Made by a program: the position numbers and the translations under genes
Shown here: positions 61,037 through 64,000 of the stretch, piece after piece
How the letters are laid out: the number at the start of each line of letters is the position of its first letter
Position numbering within the stretch: the stretch's first letter is position 1
Notes under the pieces: model-generated
The model's database searches: none
The model's input: only the letters and a program-made list of their open reading frames with translations
What the model was told of the DNA's origin: nothing
NCBI GenBank assembly: GCA_034190875.2
Contig: CM067344.1
Coordinates: 18,205,612-18,269,611, forward strand
Length of the DNA: 64,000 nucleotides
Origin: Urechis unicinctus
Taxonomy: Eukaryota > Annelida > Polychaeta > Xenopneusta > Urechidae
Direction: 5' to 3'

Positions 61037-61645
61037 TGAATGAATGAATGAATGTATGTATGTATGTATGTATGTATGTATGTATGTATGTATGTATGTA
61101 TGTATGTATGTATGTATGTATGTATGTATGTATGTATGTATGTATGTATGTATGTATGTATGTATGTATGTATGTATGTATGTATGTATGTATGTATGTA
61201 TGTATGTGTATGTATGTATGTATGTATGTATGTATGTATGTATGTATGTATGTATGTATGTATGTATGTATGTATGTATGTATGTATGTATGTGTATGTA
61301 TGTATGTATGTATGTATGTATGTATGTATGTATGTATGTATGTATGTATGTATGTATGTATGTATGTATGTATGTATGTATGTATGTATGTATGTATGTA
61401 TGTATGTGTATGTATGTATGTATGTATGTATGTCTGTATGTATGTATGTATGTATGTATGTATGTATGTATGTATGTATGTATGTGTGTATGTATGTATG
61501 TATGTATGTATGTATGTATGTATGTATGTATGTATGTATGTATGTATGTATGTATGTATGTATGTATGTATGTATGTATGTATGTATGTATGTATGTATG
61601 TATGTATGTATGTATGTATGTATGTATGTATGTATGTATGTATGA
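61037..61645. repeat. (TGAA)n then (TATG)n microsatellite, ~600 bp
   Basis: It starts with a few TGAA units and continues as TATG with occasional TG insertions (about 61206, 61292, 61407) and a TCTG variant (61432). All open frames over it are artefacts. Confidence 0.98.
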
Positions 61646-62954
61646 ATGCATGTATATGACTGGGCATGTTCTCTACATACCAATGATCGAGGTTGGTATC
61701 GATTGAAGCTGAAATATTAAATAATCGAGATCAATGATAACTTGAATTAACAATATAGTTTCTATTAATTTTTTTATATAAGAGTGTTTGAGTATTCTTA
61801 TTCGCCAAATGATAGTAGCAGACATGATATATAATAGATATCATGAATGCAAATGACTTCAATTAAGAATCGGATCCATAAATAGTCTTCCGTTACCTCC
61901 AAGGCTAATCAATTCGAGGGATGTGCTATTACGTGAAAGCAATTGCAGTTGTCGCATATCGTTAATCATTGTTCTCCACTTGCTGATTGTGTGTGAAATC
62001 AATTGATCATTGAGACAAGAAATGTTGCATGCAATTGTATACAGCTTTTTTTGTATCAAACATCTTTTTGATTTATATTTCATCAGTTTATGACTAAGAT
62101 TGTTTTCTGGCGATGCCAACAGTTAGCAAGCAAAACTTACAATCAACCTGCCATCTTGCGTCAGTTCTTGCCACATGATGCCCACATATCTGACCACAGG
62201 TTTTGGACTTGATCTATGCACGTTGTTGACAGCACAACAAGGTAGTCCCCTGCATATGGTAATACGGAACCCCCAAACCCGGATGCAATTTATCCCTTTC
62301 ATTTGAACCCACATCCTGTCTCTGTGAGATTAAGGATATAAGCAAGCCACTGTGTGCCCGTCATTCTGTCGACTGTCCCACATAGTCACAAATTATCTAC
62401 CTCAAAATATCTGTTATATTCGTTGATATGCGAAGCAATTGACACAGGAGTTAAGGGCAGCCAGCAAAAAGCCCAAAACCCAAATATTATGACCCGTATT
62501 GACCGCCACAATTCCGGAGCGAAGCCATCGGATATAGTCACACGAGGCTGGTGGAGAGCCGCAACCTCTTAATTCTCTTGATGCCAATATGAACCTTTAG
62601 AACTATGTTTACGTTTAAACTTAGTGCATAATACCGTTGTGACGAAAGTGCTATCACAAGCCTTACCACATACAATGAAGCGTCGTATTACAATTCAATA
62701 ATTCATTCTTTTTGTGTTTGGATGTTGGATGTATCAAGCGCATGTAAGTGACGTGGTGACTTGGAACGGTTGTTGTTTGGTATGTTTGAAAAGATATTCT
62801 TAGATAATCTGAACAGGAAGACCTTGGATCCAACTAAAGAACGTTACCTTCGGCTGAGAGATACAATAGAATACACAGAATATTTCAACGTGAACAATGT
62901 CATAGACGTCGATTTCAAATGTCAATGTCACTATAATGATAATAAGGATCTGCT
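61646..62954. other. Gene-free stretch
   Basis: No recognisable gene or mobile element. Short open frames only. Confidence 0.4.
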
Positions 62955-63045
62955 TTAACTACTACTACTACTACCACTACAATTGCTATAACTACCGACT
63001 ACTACTACTAATAATTATAATACTAATAATATTAATAATAGTGAT
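62955..63045. repeat. Impure (ACT)n/(AAT)n triplet repeat
   Basis: CTACTACTACTACTACC passes into AATAATATTAATAAT triplets. Confidence 0.85.
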
Positions 63046-63519
63046 GCATTCATTGAGGAATACGCGCATATGGACAGGATACCTCTCAAGAAGAGTTGAT
63101 TTTGCATGATATTATCATTTCACTAACAGAATGCAATGATATAACGTATACAAAGTGTAATGATTATCATGCCTTGTTAATATTTCAGTCATGTGTTGCA
63201 CAACAATACACGATGACACGGCTACTACACTTCACTTGCAATGTAGCCACATTTAGAATGATTGGAGATGGCAATAATTGTGTTGTAGTAATGAAGGCGA
63301 ATGTATTCAGCTTATTCTCGTTAAGTGCATTTATACAAGCAATCCAAATGTCGCAGATGACTTTTTGATGTGCTTTTGATATTACTTCCGATCACATTCG
63401 ACGAAACGCAGCGTTAGGCAAGGGTACCTAGCGGCACCCTTGCTATCGGTATGTCAATCTCGCGTAATGAACTATTCAGTCGTGTTGAGTAACGTAGGCT
63501 GTGATTAATAGCAATGCAA

Positions 63520-63577
<58 letters not shown>

Positions 63578-64000
63578 TTGTTTGTTTGTTTGTGTACAGG
63601 CTGAATATAGACAGTTTTGAACGTGCATGGAGAAAAGTCGATTTTTGCTGTTTGCACATCCTCGTGTCAATTGTATTGGTCTTTAAGGCACGTTAAGTAC
63701 GTAAAACTGGGTGTTGAGAGAGCATGCTTATCTTTGCATCTTTAAAACATAACATGAACATGAACATCGCATATGCTCTCACATTACACAATTCATTGCA
63801 TATTTCATATTCTGTGGTGGCTCAAACGATTTCAAAGTTTATATCAGATCTACAAGGCTGCATAAATATTCAAAGGGAATGCCACGGAATTGTCCATTTT
63901 CTATCAGAAATTTATTATGCTGTGCAAGCAGATAATGGCAGCAATACATATATTGTGGGACCCGAACAGATTGCTTACCCTTTTCAATGAGATATCTTAA
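63046..64000. other. Gene-free stretch with (TG)n at 63521-63573
   Basis: A TG array of about 26 units, followed by GTTT units. The frame at 63724-63990 has no recognised similarity and was left unannotated. Confidence 0.5.

Noticed and set aside
61009-61706. Frames of about 200 codons reading IHTYIHTY or MYVCMYVC
   Set aside because: They are translations of the TATG microsatellite.
63724-63990. 88-codon plus-strand frame near the window end
   Set aside because: No domain or family was recognised, and there is no supporting context.

Overview
The window is animal nuclear DNA. It has one clear multi-exon housekeeping gene with small exons and GT-AG introns, long simple repeats, and a dense mixture of DNA transposons, LINEs and an LTR retrotransposon. 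The number of THAP-domain and P2X7-C-terminal-like (ballast) fragments and the mixture of transposon types suggest a marine invertebrate, perhaps an amphioxus-like or echinoderm-like deuterostome. That assignment is an inference; the sequence does not name the species.

Layout. At 2.8-6.4 kb on the minus strand lies CSTF1, the WD40 subunit of cleavage stimulation factor. Twelve coding exons can be placed and the N-terminal exon cannot. At 8.28-9.91 kb is a non-autonomous TTAA-flanked DNA transposon with ~110-bp inverted repeats and a THAP remnant. At 14.3-18.4 kb on the plus strand is an unrecognised acidic protein gene. It contains two related 24-bp coding minisatellites, has a two-pass hydrophobic C-terminus spliced on from a second exon, and carries one frameshift in the repeat. 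From 18.7 to 38 kb, and again from 47.6 to 54.4 kb, the DNA consists mostly of head-to-tail, diverged copies of a roughly 5.5-kb non-coding repeat unit, interrupted by later insertions.

Insertions into that repeat include: a PIF/Harbinger-type element with TAA target duplication (20.8-22.1 kb), itself holding a 284-bp G-tract element; a block at 26.8-29.9 kb with two convergent genes, one THAP plus a conserved C-terminal domain (plus strand) and one P2X7-ballast-like (minus strand); and a block at 36.0-37.2 kb with an intact two-exon THAP reading frame (minus) converging on a YqaJ-nuclease fragment (plus). At 38,951-43,015 is a complete Gypsy-type LTR element with visually identical 149-bp LTRs and a GCGCC target duplication. 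It lacks integrase and has a broken Gag-Pol junction. Next to it (43.2-44.8 kb) is a broken DDE_Tnp_4 transposase converging on a PHD-like zinc-finger fragment. At 45.3-47.3 kb is a minus-strand LINE remnant split by an 829-bp inverted-repeat element. At 51,453-54,438 a 1,493-bp segment occurs twice in tandem, nearly identically. At 58.9-61.0 kb is a degraded plus-strand LINE whose tail leads into a 600-bp TATG microsatellite.

Only CSTF1 and the repeat-protein gene look like host genes. The most interesting pattern is that THAP/DDE-type genes occur three times in a tail-to-tail pair with a second zinc-binding or nuclease gene. The 26.8-29.9 kb pair may be a two-gene transposon of a poorly described type.
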